Numbered from the stretch's first letter, positions 17,989 through 29,925 are shown. The stretch is 64,000 bases of DNA from Mesorhizobium sp. M9A.F.Ca.ET.002.03.1.2 (GCF_003952365.1 NZ_CP034443.1:1667001-1731000), one strand, 5' to 3'. Made by a program: numbers and translations. The notes: a model not told the origin generated them from the sequence alone.

Positions 17989-18866
17989 ACGGCCCACAGG
18001 CGCATTGGCTTAAGGACGGCCGGCGGCTGCATCTCAACCATGGCCCGATCGACCTGATCATCGAGGCATCAGGCGATGCGAACGAATGCCGCGCCGCCTA
18101 TGGCCAGGCGGTGGCACGCTTCCAGACAATCCTGCCCGAACTTGTCGACGAACTCATCGAGCTGCGCCGCCCGGCTTCGTCACAGCCGCGCGCTTTCGCC
18201 GGGCCGACGGCGTGCCGCATGGAGGCGGCCGTCGTGCCGCTGGCGAAACAATTCATCACGCCGATGGCCGCCGTTGCCGGTTCGGTAGCCGACGAAATGC
18301 TTGGCGCGCTGCTGGCCGGGCGCCGACTCGATCGCGCCTATGTCAACAATGGCGGCGACAGCGCGATCCATCTCGGCAGCGACCAGTCCATGACCCTCGC
18401 CATTGCCGGGACAGGTCATGGGCTGGCGGACCGTATCACGATTCGCGCCGGGGACGGGATTCGCGGCGTTGCGACAAGCGGTTGGCGCGGCCGTTCCTTT
18501 TCGCTGGGCATCGCCGACGCCGTCACCGTGCTGGCGCGGACGGGTGCAGAGGCCGATGCCGCCGCGACCCTGATCGCCAACGCCGTCGACCTGCCCGGTC
18601 ATCCTGCCATCGAGCGCTTGCCGGCGCGCGATCTGGCGCCCGACAGCGACCTTGGCGATCGCCTAGTCATCCAAGGCGTAGGCCCGCTTTCCCCTGGTGA
18701 AATCGCCGCCGCGCTGGACAGCGGGCTTGCTGTCGCAGAAGATTTTCGGCGACAGGGCCTGATTGCCGCTTCAGCGCTGTTCCTTGCCGGTCAGGCACGG
18801 ATCGCCGGTCCCATGGCGCTCGCTGCGCCCAACGAGAAATCAAGGAAGGAAATTGCCGATGCCTGA
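17985..18866 (+). CDS. UPF0280 family protein
   Basis: 293 residues, start overlapping the reductase stop by four bases (ATGA). The segments ITPMAAVAGSVADEM (residues 91-105) and AYVNNGGDSAIHL (residues 118-130) are typical of UPF0280 and resemble motifs of the ApbE flavin-transferase superfamily. It may modify a partner protein with flavin or bind a nucleotide, but no activity is established. Its fixed position between the reductase and the AA_synth gene argues for a role in the same pathway. It overlaps the next gene by eight bases. Confidence 0.75.
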   Translation: MNGPQAHWLKDGRRLHLNHGPIDLIIEASGDANECRAAYGQAVARFQTILPELVDELIELRRPASSQPRAFAGPTACRMEAAVVPLAKQFITPMAAVAGSVADEMLGALLAGRRLDRAYVNNGGDSAIHLGSDQSMTLAIAGTGHGLADRITIRAGDGIRGVATSGWRGRSFSLGIADAVTVLARTGAEADAAATLIANAVDLPGHPAIERLPARDLAPDSDLGDRLVIQGVGPLSPGEIAAALDSGLAVAEDFRRQGLIAASALFLAGQARIAGPMALAAPNEKSRKEIADA

Positions 18867-19443
18867 GTTTGCGATCCGCAAGATTGCGGTGCTGACCGAA
18901 GAGATCTTTCACGAGGGCGGGCCGGTGGCGAAGGTTCCGCGCCGCCGCGCCGCCGCCATGGCGGTGGTGAAGAACCCGTTCGCCGGGCGCTATGTGGAAG
19001 AGCTGCAGGGCGCCATGGACGATCTGAAGCCGCTCGGCCTGCTGCTCTCCGACAAGCTGATCGCCGCATTGGGCGGCGACGTGAAACATATCGACGGCTA
19101 CGGCAAGGGCGCCATCGTCGGCATAGCGGGTGAGCTGGAGCATGGCGCGCTGTGGCATGTTCCTGGCGGCTACGCCATGCGCGAGCGGCTCGGCGACGCC
19201 AAGGCGATCGTGCCGTCGGCAAAGAAGGTTGGCGCCTTCGGCTCGCGGCTCGACGTGCCGCTCGGCCATATCAACGCCGCCTATGTGCGCAGCCATTTCG
19301 ATGCCATGGAGGTCGGCATCAGCGACGGGCCCCGTCCCGACGAAATCCTGTTCTGCCTCGCCATGAGCTGCGGCCCGCGCGTGCACGACCGCATGGGCGG
19401 CCTCGCGGCGAAAGACATCAAGGCTTGGGACGGGCTGCGGTGA
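18859..19443 (+). CDS. Amino acid synthesis (AA_synth, DUF1185) family protein
   Basis: 194 residues from the ATG at 18859, with AAGGAAGGA seven bases upstream inside the UPF0280 end. Starts MPEFAIRKIAVLTEEIFHEGG and contains HGALWHVPGGYAMRERLG near residue 94. I recognise the AA_synth family, whose biochemical role is not established despite the name. It could act on a ring-opened intermediate, which is speculation from position. The last bases overlap the MarR gene (GTGA). Confidence 0.7.
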   Translation: MPEFAIRKIAVLTEEIFHEGGPVAKVPRRRAAAMAVVKNPFAGRYVEELQGAMDDLKPLGLLLSDKLIAALGGDVKHIDGYGKGAIVGIAGELEHGALWHVPGGYAMRERLGDAKAIVPSAKKVGAFGSRLDVPLGHINAAYVRSHFDAMEVGISDGPRPDEILFCLAMSCGPRVHDRMGGLAAKDIKAWDGLR

Positions 19444-19901
19444 GCGGCGAGGACAATCTGCTCAAGCTCGTCGAGGCCGAGGAGCCTGACGAAAACGATT
19501 ACCGCTTGCAGGAGCAGGTCGGCTTCATCCTGCGCAAGGCGCACCAGCGCCATGTCTCGATCTTCGCGGCACATATCGCCGACCTGACACCGCCGCAATT
19601 CGCCGCCCTGGCCAAATTGCACGACGTCGGCGAGACCTCGCAGAACCAGCTTGGCAGCCTGATCGCCATGGACGCGGCGACGGTGAAAGGTGTGATCGAC
19701 CGGCTCAAGGCGCGCGGCTTGGTCGAGCTTTCCAAGCATGAGGTCGACAAAAGGCGTCTGCTGGTCAATCTGACCGCCGAGGGCCGCGATGCCATCGAGC
19801 GGCTGATCCCGATCGCCCGCGACATCACGGAGGAAACGTTGGCGCCGCTGTCCGCCAAGGAGGTCGCCACCTTCATGAGGCTTTTGGCCAAGCTGGCCTG
19901 A
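19440..19901 (+). CDS. MarR family transcriptional regulator
   Basis: 153 residues from a GTG overlapping the upstream stop. Winged-helix features: LTPPQFAALAKLHD, then the recognition-helix region SQNQLGSLIAMDAATVKGVIDRL and the wing DKRRLLVNLTAEGRD. It closes the catabolic operon and is probably its ligand-sensing repressor. NicR/BpsR, MarR proteins that answer to 6-hydroxynicotinate in Pseudomonas and Bordetella, are a functional parallel. Candidate operators are at 12528-12543 and 12449-12460. Confidence 0.9.
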   Translation: MSGEDNLLKLVEAEEPDENDYRLQEQVGFILRKAHQRHVSIFAAHIADLTPPQFAALAKLHDVGETSQNQLGSLIAMDAATVKGVIDRLKARGLVELSKHEVDKRRLLVNLTAEGRDAIERLIPIARDITEETLAPLSAKEVATFMRLLAKLA

Positions 19902-19935
19902 GGCTGCCGCTTGCCTGTCGAAGCTTGAATTTTTC

Positions 19936-19966
19936 TCCCTGCCGGGCGATGTCCGCCCGGCAGGGA
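19936..19966. terminator. Strong hairpin between convergent operons
   Basis: A perfect 13-bp stem (TCCCTGCCGGGCG with CGCCCGGCAGGGA) and a 5-base loop, lying between the MarR stop and the sugar-binding protein stop. T-rich on the 5' side and with GTTT on the 3' side, so it can serve as a bidirectional terminator. Confidence 0.75.
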
Positions 19967-19975
19967 AGTTTCAAC

Positions 19976-20940
19976 TCAGAGCCCGTTGTCCTTCAGGATC
20001 TGAGCGGCGTTTTCCTTGGTGATCTTCTCAGTTGGCAAAGTGATGGTCTTTTCGACCTGCTCGCCGTTCAGGAACTTGATCGCCTGCCGCAGCCCTTCGG
20101 CGCCCGGCGTCACATAGGTGAAGGTCGCCGTCAGCTCGCCATTGTTGACCAGCGTCACGCCTTCATTGGGCAGGCCGTCGATGCCGATGAACTTGATGTC
20201 CTTTTCGCGCCCGACATCCTTGGCGGCAAGATAGGCGCCGTAGGCCATCGGGTCGTTGTGACCGTAGACGAGATCGATGGTCTCGTTGTTGCGCAGGGCC
20301 GTGGCCATGATGTTGTAGGCCTGGTCCTGCTTCCAGTCGCCCGACTGCTGGTCGAGCAGGTATTTTATGCCCGGCTCCTTGTCGGTGAATTCATGGAAGC
20401 CGTCATGGCGGTCATGTGCCGGCTGGGTGCCCATGCCGCCCCAGATCTCGACGACGTTGCCGGCGGCCTTGCCCTTGCCGCCGAGCAGCTCGACGGCATA
20501 TTCGCCGGCAGCCCGGCCGATCAGCTTGTTGTCGCCGCCAACGAACTGGGTGTAATCCTTGGTTTCGACATTGCGGTCGAGCACGAAAACCGGGATCTTG
20601 GCATCGATCGCCTGCTGCACGACGCCGGTCAGGCCGGCGGATTCCTTCGGTGACACCAGCAGCGCGTCGACTTCCTGACGGATCAGGTTCTCGACATCGG
20701 CGACCTGCTTTTCGGTCTTGTCCTCACCGTCGGTGACGATCAACTCGACGTCGGGATGCTTGGCGGCCTCAGCCAGGATGTCCTTGTTGAACTGGGCGCG
20801 CCACGGCTCGATGGTCGTCACCTGGGAGAAGCCGATCTTCCACTTCTTGTCCTGCGCGTAGGCGTTGCCGCTGGTCAAAAGGGCGGTCGTGGTCAGCAGT
20901 GCCGCGCCGACAGCGGCAAGCTTCAACATGTCACGTCGTT

Positions 20941-20944
<4 letters not shown>
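19976..20944 (-). CDS. Sugar ABC transporter substrate-binding protein
   Basis: 322 residues with an N-terminal export signal (MKRRDMLKLAAVGAALL, cleavage near AYAQD; two arginines make Tat export possible). The mature part has the RbsB/YtfQ fold: KIGFSQVTTIEPWRAQFNKD, LIRQEVDALLVSPKES and FVGGDNKLIGRAAGEYA. YtfQ-like proteins bind galactofuranose and similar pentose/hexose sugars. It is the last gene of the operon ATPase-permease-SBP and overlaps the permease stop by four bases. Confidence 0.9.
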
Positions 20945-23843
<2,899 letters not shown>

Positions 23844-23893
23844 GACAAGGACGGCCTCCCTTCCGTCGTCGTCGAACGCCCCAAACGCTAATC

Positions 23894-23905
23894 TAAACGT
23901 TTCGA
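23894..23905. promoter_or_regulatory. LacI-family operator, ABC side
   Basis: TAAACGTTTCGA with palindromic core AAACGTTT (23895-23902), about 52 bases before the ATPase start. It matches the second site at 24000-24011. Confidence 0.7.
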
Positions 23906-23999
23906 TCATGTCAAGCCGGTATCTGATGGGGCGCGATTGATGCATTTCAATTCTTGCGCAAATCCGCGAGTTTCCGTAGGTATTGCAGGTAGAGGGCGG

Positions 24000-24012
24000 T
24001 GAAACGTTTCGA
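24000..24012. promoter_or_regulatory. LacI-family operator overlapping the regulator's ribosome-binding region
   Basis: TGAAACGTTTCGA, with GAAACGTTTC (24001-24010) a perfect 10-base palindrome. It ends a few bases before the ATG of the lacI-type gene. Together with the site at 23895 it suggests control of both divergent units, including autoregulation. Confidence 0.75.
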
Positions 24013-24014
24013 AG

Positions 24015-25094
24015 ATGATGGCGTCAGGGCGAAAAAAGCAGCGAAAGTCCACGGCTCCGACCATGCTGCACGTGGCTGAAGTGGCGCGTGTTTCGGTCGC
24101 CACCGTCTCGGCGCTGATCAATGGCACCGCGACTGTCAGTCCCGAGCTCAGCCAGCGCATCGAACAGGCGATCCGCGACATTGGCTACAAGCGCAACGCC
24201 ATCGCCCGCAGCCTGAAGATGGGCACGACCCGCACCATCGGGCTTACCGTCCCCCACATCACCAATCCGTTCTTCACCGATGTCGTTTCGGTCATCCAGC
24301 AGGCATTCGACCGCGCCGGTTATGCGGTCATGCTGTGCTGCACGGACGAGGATCTGAACACGCAGGACGACCAGATCAGGCTGCTGCTCGACCGGATGGT
24401 CGACGGGCTGATCGTTGCGCGCGTCGGCGACGGCGCGATCCTGAAGAGAATTGTCGACGACGCCAACGTGCCGGTGGTGCTGCTCGACCGTGTTTGCGAA
24501 GGCGTCGATACCGACACCGTCATTCTCGACAACCAGCGCGCCGTGTTCGACGCCATCACCTATCTGATCGATCTCGGCCACCGGCGGATCGGTTACATCT
24601 CCGGATCGTTCGACATCTCGCCCATGCATGACCGCATGGCGGGATATCGAGAAGCGCTCCAGGCCGCCGGCCTGCCAATTGAGAACGAGCTCATCCGCTT
24701 CGGCAACTTCCACGAAGTCGATGGCTACAACGCCACGATGCAGCTGCTTTCGCTGCATGACCGCCCGAGCGCGATCTTCTCGGCCAACAACCCGATGGTG
24801 ATCGGCGCCATGAAGGCGATCCGCGATATCGGGCTGACCTGCCCCGAGGATATATCGGTTGCCTGCTTCGACGATTTTCCGTGGTCGGACGTGTTCCAGC
24901 CGCAGCTGACCACGGTCGCACAACCGGTCAAGGCGATCGGCGAGCAGGCCGCCAATCTCCTGCTCGACCGACTCGCCGGAAACAGGGACGCGCCGCCGCG
25001 CAAACTGGCGCTCAAGGGACGCCTGATGATCCGCAATTCATGCCGGCCGCTCGGGGCGCCCTTGGGGGCGATCGCACAAAGCGTCAGCGCCTGA
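24015..25094 (+). CDS. LacI family transcriptional regulator
   Basis: 359 residues. The N-terminal helix-turn-helix is slightly recessed (TMLHVAEVARVSVATVSALING, residues 16-37) with the hinge region YKRNAIARSLKMGTTRTIGLTVP. The rest is a periplasmic-binding-protein-like sensor domain (HITNPFFTDVV, LIDLGHRRIGYISG, SVACFDDFPWSDVFQPQLTTV). It is divergent from the sugar ABC operon and almost certainly its regulator, responding to the transported sugar or a phosphate of it. The operator lies in its own leader. Confidence 0.93.
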   Translation: MMASGRKKQRKSTAPTMLHVAEVARVSVATVSALINGTATVSPELSQRIEQAIRDIGYKRNAIARSLKMGTTRTIGLTVPHITNPFFTDVVSVIQQAFDRAGYAVMLCCTDEDLNTQDDQIRLLLDRMVDGLIVARVGDGAILKRIVDDANVPVVLLDRVCEGVDTDTVILDNQRAVFDAITYLIDLGHRRIGYISGSFDISPMHDRMAGYREALQAAGLPIENELIRFGNFHEVDGYNATMQLLSLHDRPSAIFSANNPMVIGAMKAIRDIGLTCPEDISVACFDDFPWSDVFQPQLTTVAQPVKAIGEQAANLLLDRLAGNRDAPPRKLALKGRLMIRNSCRPLGAPLGAIAQSVSA

Positions 25095-25129
25095 TGCATG
25101 TCGCCCAAAAGTGTCCAGCGGAAAGACCG

Positions 25130-26131
25130 TCAGGCCGCTTGCGACAGCGATTTGTGGACTTCCGCCAGTATCTCGAAGGATCGCACCCGCGCCGTGTGGT
25201 CGAAAATCTGCGCGGTGACCATCAGCTCGTCGGCGCCGGTGCGTTGCACGAAAGCCTCGATGCCGTTGCTGACCGTCTCCGGGGCGCCGACGACGGCGCA
25301 GGACAGCGCCTGGCCAAGCATGGTTTTCGCCATAGGGTCGAGATCGCGCTCGTAACCCTCGACCGGCGGCGGCAACCGGCCGGCCCGGCCGGTGCGCAGA
25401 TTGACGAAGGCCTGCTGCAGCGAGGTGAACAACAGCCGCGCCTCGGCGTCTGAGGGTGCAGCGAACACATTGAGGCCGAGCATGACATAGGGCTTGTCGA
25501 GCTGTTCCGACGGCTGGAAGCGCGAGCGGTAGATCTCCAGCGCGTGGTCCAGTTCGGCCGGCGCGAAGTGCGAGGCGAACGCATAGGGCAGGCCGAGCAT
25601 GGCGGCGAGCTGCGCGCCATAGAGGCTTGAGCCCAGGATCCAGATCGGCACCTTTTCGCCCTCGCCGGGCACGGCGCGGATGCGCTGACCGTCTTCGGCC
25701 GGCTGGAAATAACCCATCAGCTCGACGACATCCTGCGGGAAACTGTCGGCTCCGGCCTCGAGGTTACGGCGCAGCGCGCGCGCCGTGCCCATGTCGGTGC
25801 CCGGCGCCCGGCCGAGGCCGAGGTCGATGCGGCCGGGATGCAACGCGTTAAGCGTGCCGAACTGCTCGGCGATAACCAGCGGCGAATGGTTGGGCAGCAT
25901 GACGCCGCCGGCGCCGACGCGTATCGTCCTGGTGCCGCCCGCGACATGGGCGATGACGACGGAGGTGGCAGCGCTGGCGATGCCCGGCATGTTGTGATGC
26001 TCGGCCAGCCAGTAGCGCTTGTATCCCATCTGCTCGGCATGGCGGGCGAGATCGAGCGAATTGGCGAGCGATTGCGAAGCGTTGCTGCCTTCGACGATCG
26101 GCGACAGGTCGAGAACGGAAAGAGCGGTCAT
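25130..26131 (-). CDS. LLM class flavin-dependent oxidoreductase
   Basis: 334 residues from the ATG at 26131 ([12 protein letters not shown]). A bacterial luciferase-like TIM barrel: [19 protein letters not shown] near residue 41, [25 protein letters not shown] near residue 70 and [14 protein letters not shown] near residue 100, the pattern of the YhbW-type subgroup. Probably uses reduced FMN to oxidise a small molecule, but the substrate is unknown. It is convergent with the lacI gene and not tightly linked to its other neighbours. Confidence 0.88.
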   Translation of the reverse strand: MTALSVLDLSPIVEGSNASQSLANSLDLARHAEQMGYKRYWLAEHHNMPGIASAATSVVIAHVAGGTRTIRVGAGGVMLPNHSPLVIAEQFGTLNALHPGRIDLGLGRAPGTDMGTARALRRNLEAGADSFPQDVVELMGYFQPAEDGQRIRAVPGEGEKVPIWILGSSLYGAQLAAMLGLPYAFASHFAPAELDHALEIYRSRFQPSEQLDKPYVMLGLNVFAAPSDAEARLLFTSLQQAFVNLRTGRAGRLPPPVEGYERDLDPMAKTMLGQALSCAVVGAPETVSNGIEAFVQRTGADELMVTAQIFDHTARVRSFEILAEVHKSLSQAA

Positions 26132-26287
26132 GGGCGGGGATCCTATGGACGGGAAGGATGTAGGAAGCGATCGCCACTGCCGCAAATTCAAAAAATTGAA
26201 CAGACGCCGCGCGTTCAGGCAGGCGCAAAGGACGCTCTGGCATTTTTGAGTTCGAGGATCCTTTCGGAACTTATTCCGGTTCCCTGA

Positions 26288-27457
26288 TCATGCGCCCGCC
26301 GCTTTCTCGGTGTCGGAAATCTCTTCGTTCTCAACCGCCGTATGCTGCGCCGCCAGGAAATTGCCGACATGGCTGAGGCCGTCGAAGTGGTCGCAGAACA
26401 CCTTGATGACGACCAGCAGCGGCACCGCCATCAGCGCGCCGACAAAGCCCCACAGCCAGGACCAGAAGGCGATGGCGATGAGGATCGCCACCGCGTTGAT
26501 CTCGAGCCGCCGGCCGACCACCGTTGGCGTCACGAACTGACCTTCGACGGTATCGCACAAAAGCACGAAGGCCGGCGCCAGCAGCGCGTAGGAAATCGTG
26601 TCGAAGCTGATCAGCGCCATGATCGTGACAAGCGTGATCGTAATCGCCGCCCCGATATAGGGCAGGAAATTGAGCAGAGCCGCCGCCGCGCCCCAGACCT
26701 GCGGGTTGGGCACGCCGAGTGCCCAGAGTCCGAGTCCGATGACCACGCCCAGGCATGTATTGATTACGGCGACGGTAAGCAGGTAGTGTGAGATTTCACG
26801 TTCGACATCATAGACGACGCGCAGTGCCCGCTTCTTTTCGCTGAGACTGGGGAAGGATTGGACGATCTTCTCATAGAACATCGTGCCGGAGGCGAGCAGG
26901 AACAGCGACAGGACGAAGACGATGATGACCCCGGTGCCTGCCGACAGCAAATTGCTGGCGGCTTGCGAGAGAAGGCCGGATTGCGTCATGGCTACCCTCT
27001 GAACGCCCGGCTCCTGCGATGTCTGCGTCAGTCCCTCTATCTGATGCGAAATCTCCATGATCCTTTCGAAAGGACGCCGCAGTTGCGCGAGACGTTCGGT
27101 CAGCTGCTGGCCAATCGACGAGGTGTTGTTGATGAGATCGATGACCGGACCACTCAAAAGATAGCCGGCGCTGGCGACGGCGCAGAGCGACAGCACCACC
27201 AGCAGTGTCGCCGACATCACATCGGGCATGCCGCGCTTGCGCAGGAAGCGGACGATCGGCGTCAGCGTCAGCGTCAGCAGGAAAGCCAGAATGATCGGCA
27301 TGAAGAAGGCGCGGGCGAAGTAGAGCGCGTAGATCGCCATCAGGATGAAGATGCCGACGAGCAGCGAACGCATCAAATGCGTGTCCGCACGCGCCTCGAC
27401 GCGCGGATCGGGGCTTTCGGCAACGCCTGCGCCCAAAGCGGCGGGTTCGGCTTTCAT
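26288..27457 (-). CDS. AI-2E family transporter (PerM/TqsA-like)
   Basis: 389 residues from the ATG at 27457, with GAGGG upstream. Eight or so membrane segments in the pattern of the UPF0118/AI-2E exporter family: IFILMAIYALYFARAFFMPIILAFLLTL at the N-terminus with a long soluble loop (residues about 110-190), then LGVVIGLGLWALGVPNP, LNFLPYIGAAITI and FVTPTVVGRRLEINAVAILIAI near residue 315. Members have been linked to autoinducer-2 export or Na+/H+ exchange; the substrate here is unknown. It lies between two LLM oxidoreductase genes on the same strand. Confidence 0.88.
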   Translation of the reverse strand: MKAEPAALGAGVAESPDPRVEARADTHLMRSLLVGIFILMAIYALYFARAFFMPIILAFLLTLTLTPIVRFLRKRGMPDVMSATLLVVLSLCAVASAGYLLSGPVIDLINNTSSIGQQLTERLAQLRRPFERIMEISHQIEGLTQTSQEPGVQRVAMTQSGLLSQAASNLLSAGTGVIIVFVLSLFLLASGTMFYEKIVQSFPSLSEKKRALRVVYDVEREISHYLLTVAVINTCLGVVIGLGLWALGVPNPQVWGAAAALLNFLPYIGAAITITLVTIMALISFDTISYALLAPAFVLLCDTVEGQFVTPTVVGRRLEINAVAILIAIAFWSWLWGFVGALMAVPLLVVIKVFCDHFDGLSHVGNFLAAQHTAVENEEISDTEKAAGA

Positions 27458-27611
27458 TCTGACCCTCGGGGGCACACCGCAATGGTGTCGGCCGTTGGCA
27501 AAAAACGCCTTTGCGGCTTCAAAGTTCCGTTAGCCGGCGTTGATGTATTGACGGCAAGGTCGTTGCGACCTTACCGATGAATCAGGTGACTGGGAATCAG
27601 GCGATTGGGAA

Positions 27612-28676
27612 TCAGGCGCCTGGTGCGGCCACGGCGGGAATGGCCTTCGCCGTTTCCTTGCGCACGATCGGCGCCACCTTGGTGCCGTAAAGCTCGATTG
27701 CCTTCATGATCTTGGCGTGCGGCATGATGCCGATCGCCATCTGCAGCAGGAAGCGGTCATTGCCAAATATCCTGTGCTGGGCAACGATCTTCTCGGCCAC
27801 CTGTTCGGGGTTGCCGACGAACAGCGCGCCGTTCGGCCCGCGCGACTGGTCGAAATGCGCCTTCGACGTTGGACCCCAGCCGCGCTCCCGGCCGATGCGG
27901 TTCATCACCTCGGCCTGCGGCCCATAGAAATCGTCGGCCGCCTGGTCGGCGGTGTCGGCGATGAAGCCGTGGACGTTGAGGCTGGTGGCCAGATCAGACG
28001 GATCCTTGCCGGCCCGTTTGGCCGCCTCCCTGTAGATATCGAACAGCGGCGCGAACCGCGCCGGCTCGCCGCCGATGATGGCCAGCGCCAGCGGCAGGCC
28101 GAGCGCGCCCGCGCGGGCGGCAGACTGCGGCGTGCCGCCAATTGCGATCCAGACCGGCAGTCTTTCCTGAAACGGGCGGGGATAGACGCCGCGGCCGTTG
28201 ATCGGAGCGCGCAGCCTGCCTGACCAGGCCACCTTGACATGATCGCGGATGGCAAGCAGCAGGTCGAGTTTCTCGGCAAAGAGTTCGTCATAGTCTTCGA
28301 GATCGTAGCCGAACAGCGGAAAGGATTCGATAAACGAGCCGCGCCCGGCCATGATCTCGGCCCGGCCGCCGGACAGAAGGTCGAGCGTCGCAAACTGCTG
28401 GAAGACACGAACCGGATCGTCGGAGGAAAGCACAGTGACCGCGCTGGTCAGCTTTATGCGCCTGGTGCGTTCGGCACCCGCGGCCAGGGCCACCACCGGC
28501 GCTGAAGCAGCATAATCGGGACGGTGATGCTCGCCCAGTCCGAACACGTCGAGGCCGACCTGGTCGGCCAGCTCGATCTCCTCGATCAGGTTGCGCAACC
28601 GCTCATGCGCACCGATGGCACCGGGACCCGGTTCCGGGCTGACGTCGGCGAAGGTGTAGAGACCGAGTTCCATCAT
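27612..28676 (-). CDS. LLM class flavin-dependent oxidoreductase
   Basis: 354 residues, start ATGATG at 28676 with AGGATGA upstream. Luciferase-like fold: [25 protein letters not shown] near residue 36, [39 protein letters not shown] near residue 70 and [16 protein letters not shown]. The C-terminal half has [12 protein letters not shown], the usual cofactor-domain end motif. It belongs to a different subgroup from the paralogue at 25130. Substrate unknown. Confidence 0.88.
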   Translation of the reverse strand: MMELGLYTFADVSPEPGPGAIGAHERLRNLIEEIELADQVGLDVFGLGEHHRPDYAASAPVVALAAGAERTRRIKLTSAVTVLSSDDPVRVFQQFATLDLLSGGRAEIMAGRGSFIESFPLFGYDLEDYDELFAEKLDLLLAIRDHVKVAWSGRLRAPINGRGVYPRPFQERLPVWIAIGGTPQSAARAGALGLPLALAIIGGEPARFAPLFDIYREAAKRAGKDPSDLATSLNVHGFIADTADQAADDFYGPQAEVMNRIGRERGWGPTSKAHFDQSRGPNGALFVGNPEQVAEKIVAQHRIFGNDRFLLQMAIGIMPHAKIMKAIELYGTKVAPIVRKETAKAIPAVAAPGA

Positions 28677-28904
28677 GTGTCATCCTGGCGTTTCGTTTTT
28701 CGCGCTACAGGTAGCGATCCGGCTGTCGCATCGCCAGAGGGGCGGATGGTGAACAGTGCTTGTCGGTTTCAGCCGAATTCAGCCGGAATGGCGTCTCCCG
28801 ACTGCAACAGCCCAGAATTTCATGCCTGGCATACCGTTTTGGCGCTTGAACTCTCGGTTTTCACGCGTATGTAAGCGTCGCGAATTGACTTCAGGGAAGT
28901 GGAC

Positions 28905-29333
28905 TTGGCTATCTACAGGGAAAAAGACATTTTTGAGCGGCGCAATGCCGCGAACGAGGCAAAGAAGGCGCTTCTGGAGCGCTTCAAGTCAAAACCGGCA
29001 GCAGACGATCCCGCGGTGCTGGCACGACAGGCCGAACGCAAGGCAATCCTCGAAGCCCGTGCGATACGCGAGGCCGAAAAGGCCAGGCTGAAGCAGGAAA
29101 AGCTGGCGCGCGAGGCGGCAGAAAAGGCCGAGCGCGAGGCTGCTGCCGAAGCAGCGCGCATCGCTGCGGAAGAAGCAGCCCAAGCGGAAGCGAAGATCCG
29201 GGAAGCCGAAGAGAACGAGCGCATCGCTCGTCTTCTTGCCGACGAGGCCGAACGCAAGGCCAAGCGCGACGCGCGCTATGCGGCGCGCAAGCAGCGCACC
29301 GGCCGGACGCCTCCGGGCTTTTCAGCCCGCTAG
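28905..29333 (+). CDS. DUF6481-like, Ala/Glu/Lys-rich coiled-coil protein
   Basis: 142 residues from the TTG at 28905, chosen because AGGGAA stands eight bases upstream; the GTG at 28899 is too close to that site. The N-terminal block DIFERRNAANEAKKALLERFKSKP is what I associate with DUF6481. It is followed by an uninterrupted charged helix of about 90 residues rich in AEKAERE repeats and a basic tail ending RTGRTPPGFSAR. Soluble, probably an extended helix; function unknown. Confidence 0.65.
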   Translation: MAIYREKDIFERRNAANEAKKALLERFKSKPAADDPAVLARQAERKAILEARAIREAEKARLKQEKLAREAAEKAEREAAAEAARIAAEEAAQAEAKIREAEENERIARLLADEAERKAKRDARYAARKQRTGRTPPGFSAR

Positions 29334-29418
29334 CGCTTTCATAGCGCGATCCACCAATCGACTCAGGGCCGCGCCTTGCAGCGGCCCTGAAGGCGTTTGT
29401 GTTGCGGCCTCGTAGCAA

Positions 29419-29733
29419 CTAAGCCGCGAGCTTCAGCCCGATGATGCCGCAGACAATAAGTGCGATGCAGGCCAGCCTGATCGCGGTCGCAGGCTCGCCG
29501 AGCAGCCAGATGCCAAGCAACGCCGTGCCGACGGTGCCGATGCCGGTCCACACCGCATAGGCCGTGCCGACCGGCAGCGTCTTCAGCGCCAGTCCGAGCA
29601 AGGCGAGACTGACGACCATCGAGGCAACGGTCAGCACGGTCGGCAGCGGCTTCGAAAAGCCATCAGTGTATTTGAGGCCGATCGCCCAGCCGATCTCGAA
29701 CAGGCCGGCGAAGAAGAGAAGAATCCACGACAT
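29419..29733 (-). CDS. sugE: SMR family exporter, SugE/Gdx type (guanidinium exporter)
   Basis: 104 residues from the ATG at 29733, the size of an SMR subunit with four membrane helices. The first helix has [22 protein letters not shown] with the essential glutamate (E13 in AGLFEIGWA), then [16 protein letters not shown] in helix three. The Gdx subgroup exports guanidinium in exchange for protons as antiparallel homodimers. The leader contains a guanidine-II riboswitch, which strongly supports the guanidinium role over quaternary ammonium export. Confidence 0.92.
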   Translation of the reverse strand: MSWILLFFAGLFEIGWAIGLKYTDGFSKPLPTVLTVASMVVSLALLGLALKTLPVGTAYAVWTGIGTVGTALLGIWLLGEPATAIRLACIALIVCGIIGLKLAA

Positions 29734-29753
29734 CGGAACGCTCCATTGGATTG

Positions 29754-29799
29754 CGGGTCGTCCCGGCCGATTTCGGGGAAAGCGCGAAGCCGTCTTCGC
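29754..29799 (-). ncRNA. Guanidine-II (mini-ykkC) riboswitch
   Basis: Read on the minus strand, two hairpins carry ACGR tetraloops: GCGAAG-ACGG-CTTCGC (29799-29784) and CGGG-ACGA-CCCG (29765-29754), separated by 18 bases. About 20 bases follow to the sugE ATG, containing ATGGAG as the ribosome site. Paired ACGR hairpins upstream of an SMR gene are the definition of the mini-ykkC class, which turns on translation when guanidinium bridges the two loops. Confidence 0.88.
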
Positions 29800-29842
29800 T
29801 GCGTGGATATAGAAATTTCGCGCGCCCAATCAACAGCAACAT

Positions 29843-29896
29843 CGGCGGCATTTCAGAACCAATCGCTGACTATCGATTGGTCCTGAAATGCCGCCG
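29843..29896. repeat. Long near-perfect hairpin, 23-bp arms
   Basis: Arms at 29843-29865 and 29874-29896 (CGGCGGCATTTCAG... and its complement) differ at one position and enclose an 8-base loop. It lies downstream of the small gene at 29926 and upstream of the riboswitch. It may terminate the former or be another intergenic palindromic element; there is no U-tract. Confidence 0.65.
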
Positions 29897-29925
29897 GTCA
29901 TGACCTTGCGCCGAAACGCCGAGGC

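Noticed and set aside
16360..17997. A 545-codon open frame antisense to the 6-hydroxynicotinate reductase gene, and similar long antisense frames at 5377-6726, 22383-23891 and 6796-7842
   Set aside because: Their translations are rich in Arg, Asp, His and Gly without any recognisable fold, and they mirror strongly coding genes on the other strand. This is the usual artefact of high GC at third codon positions.
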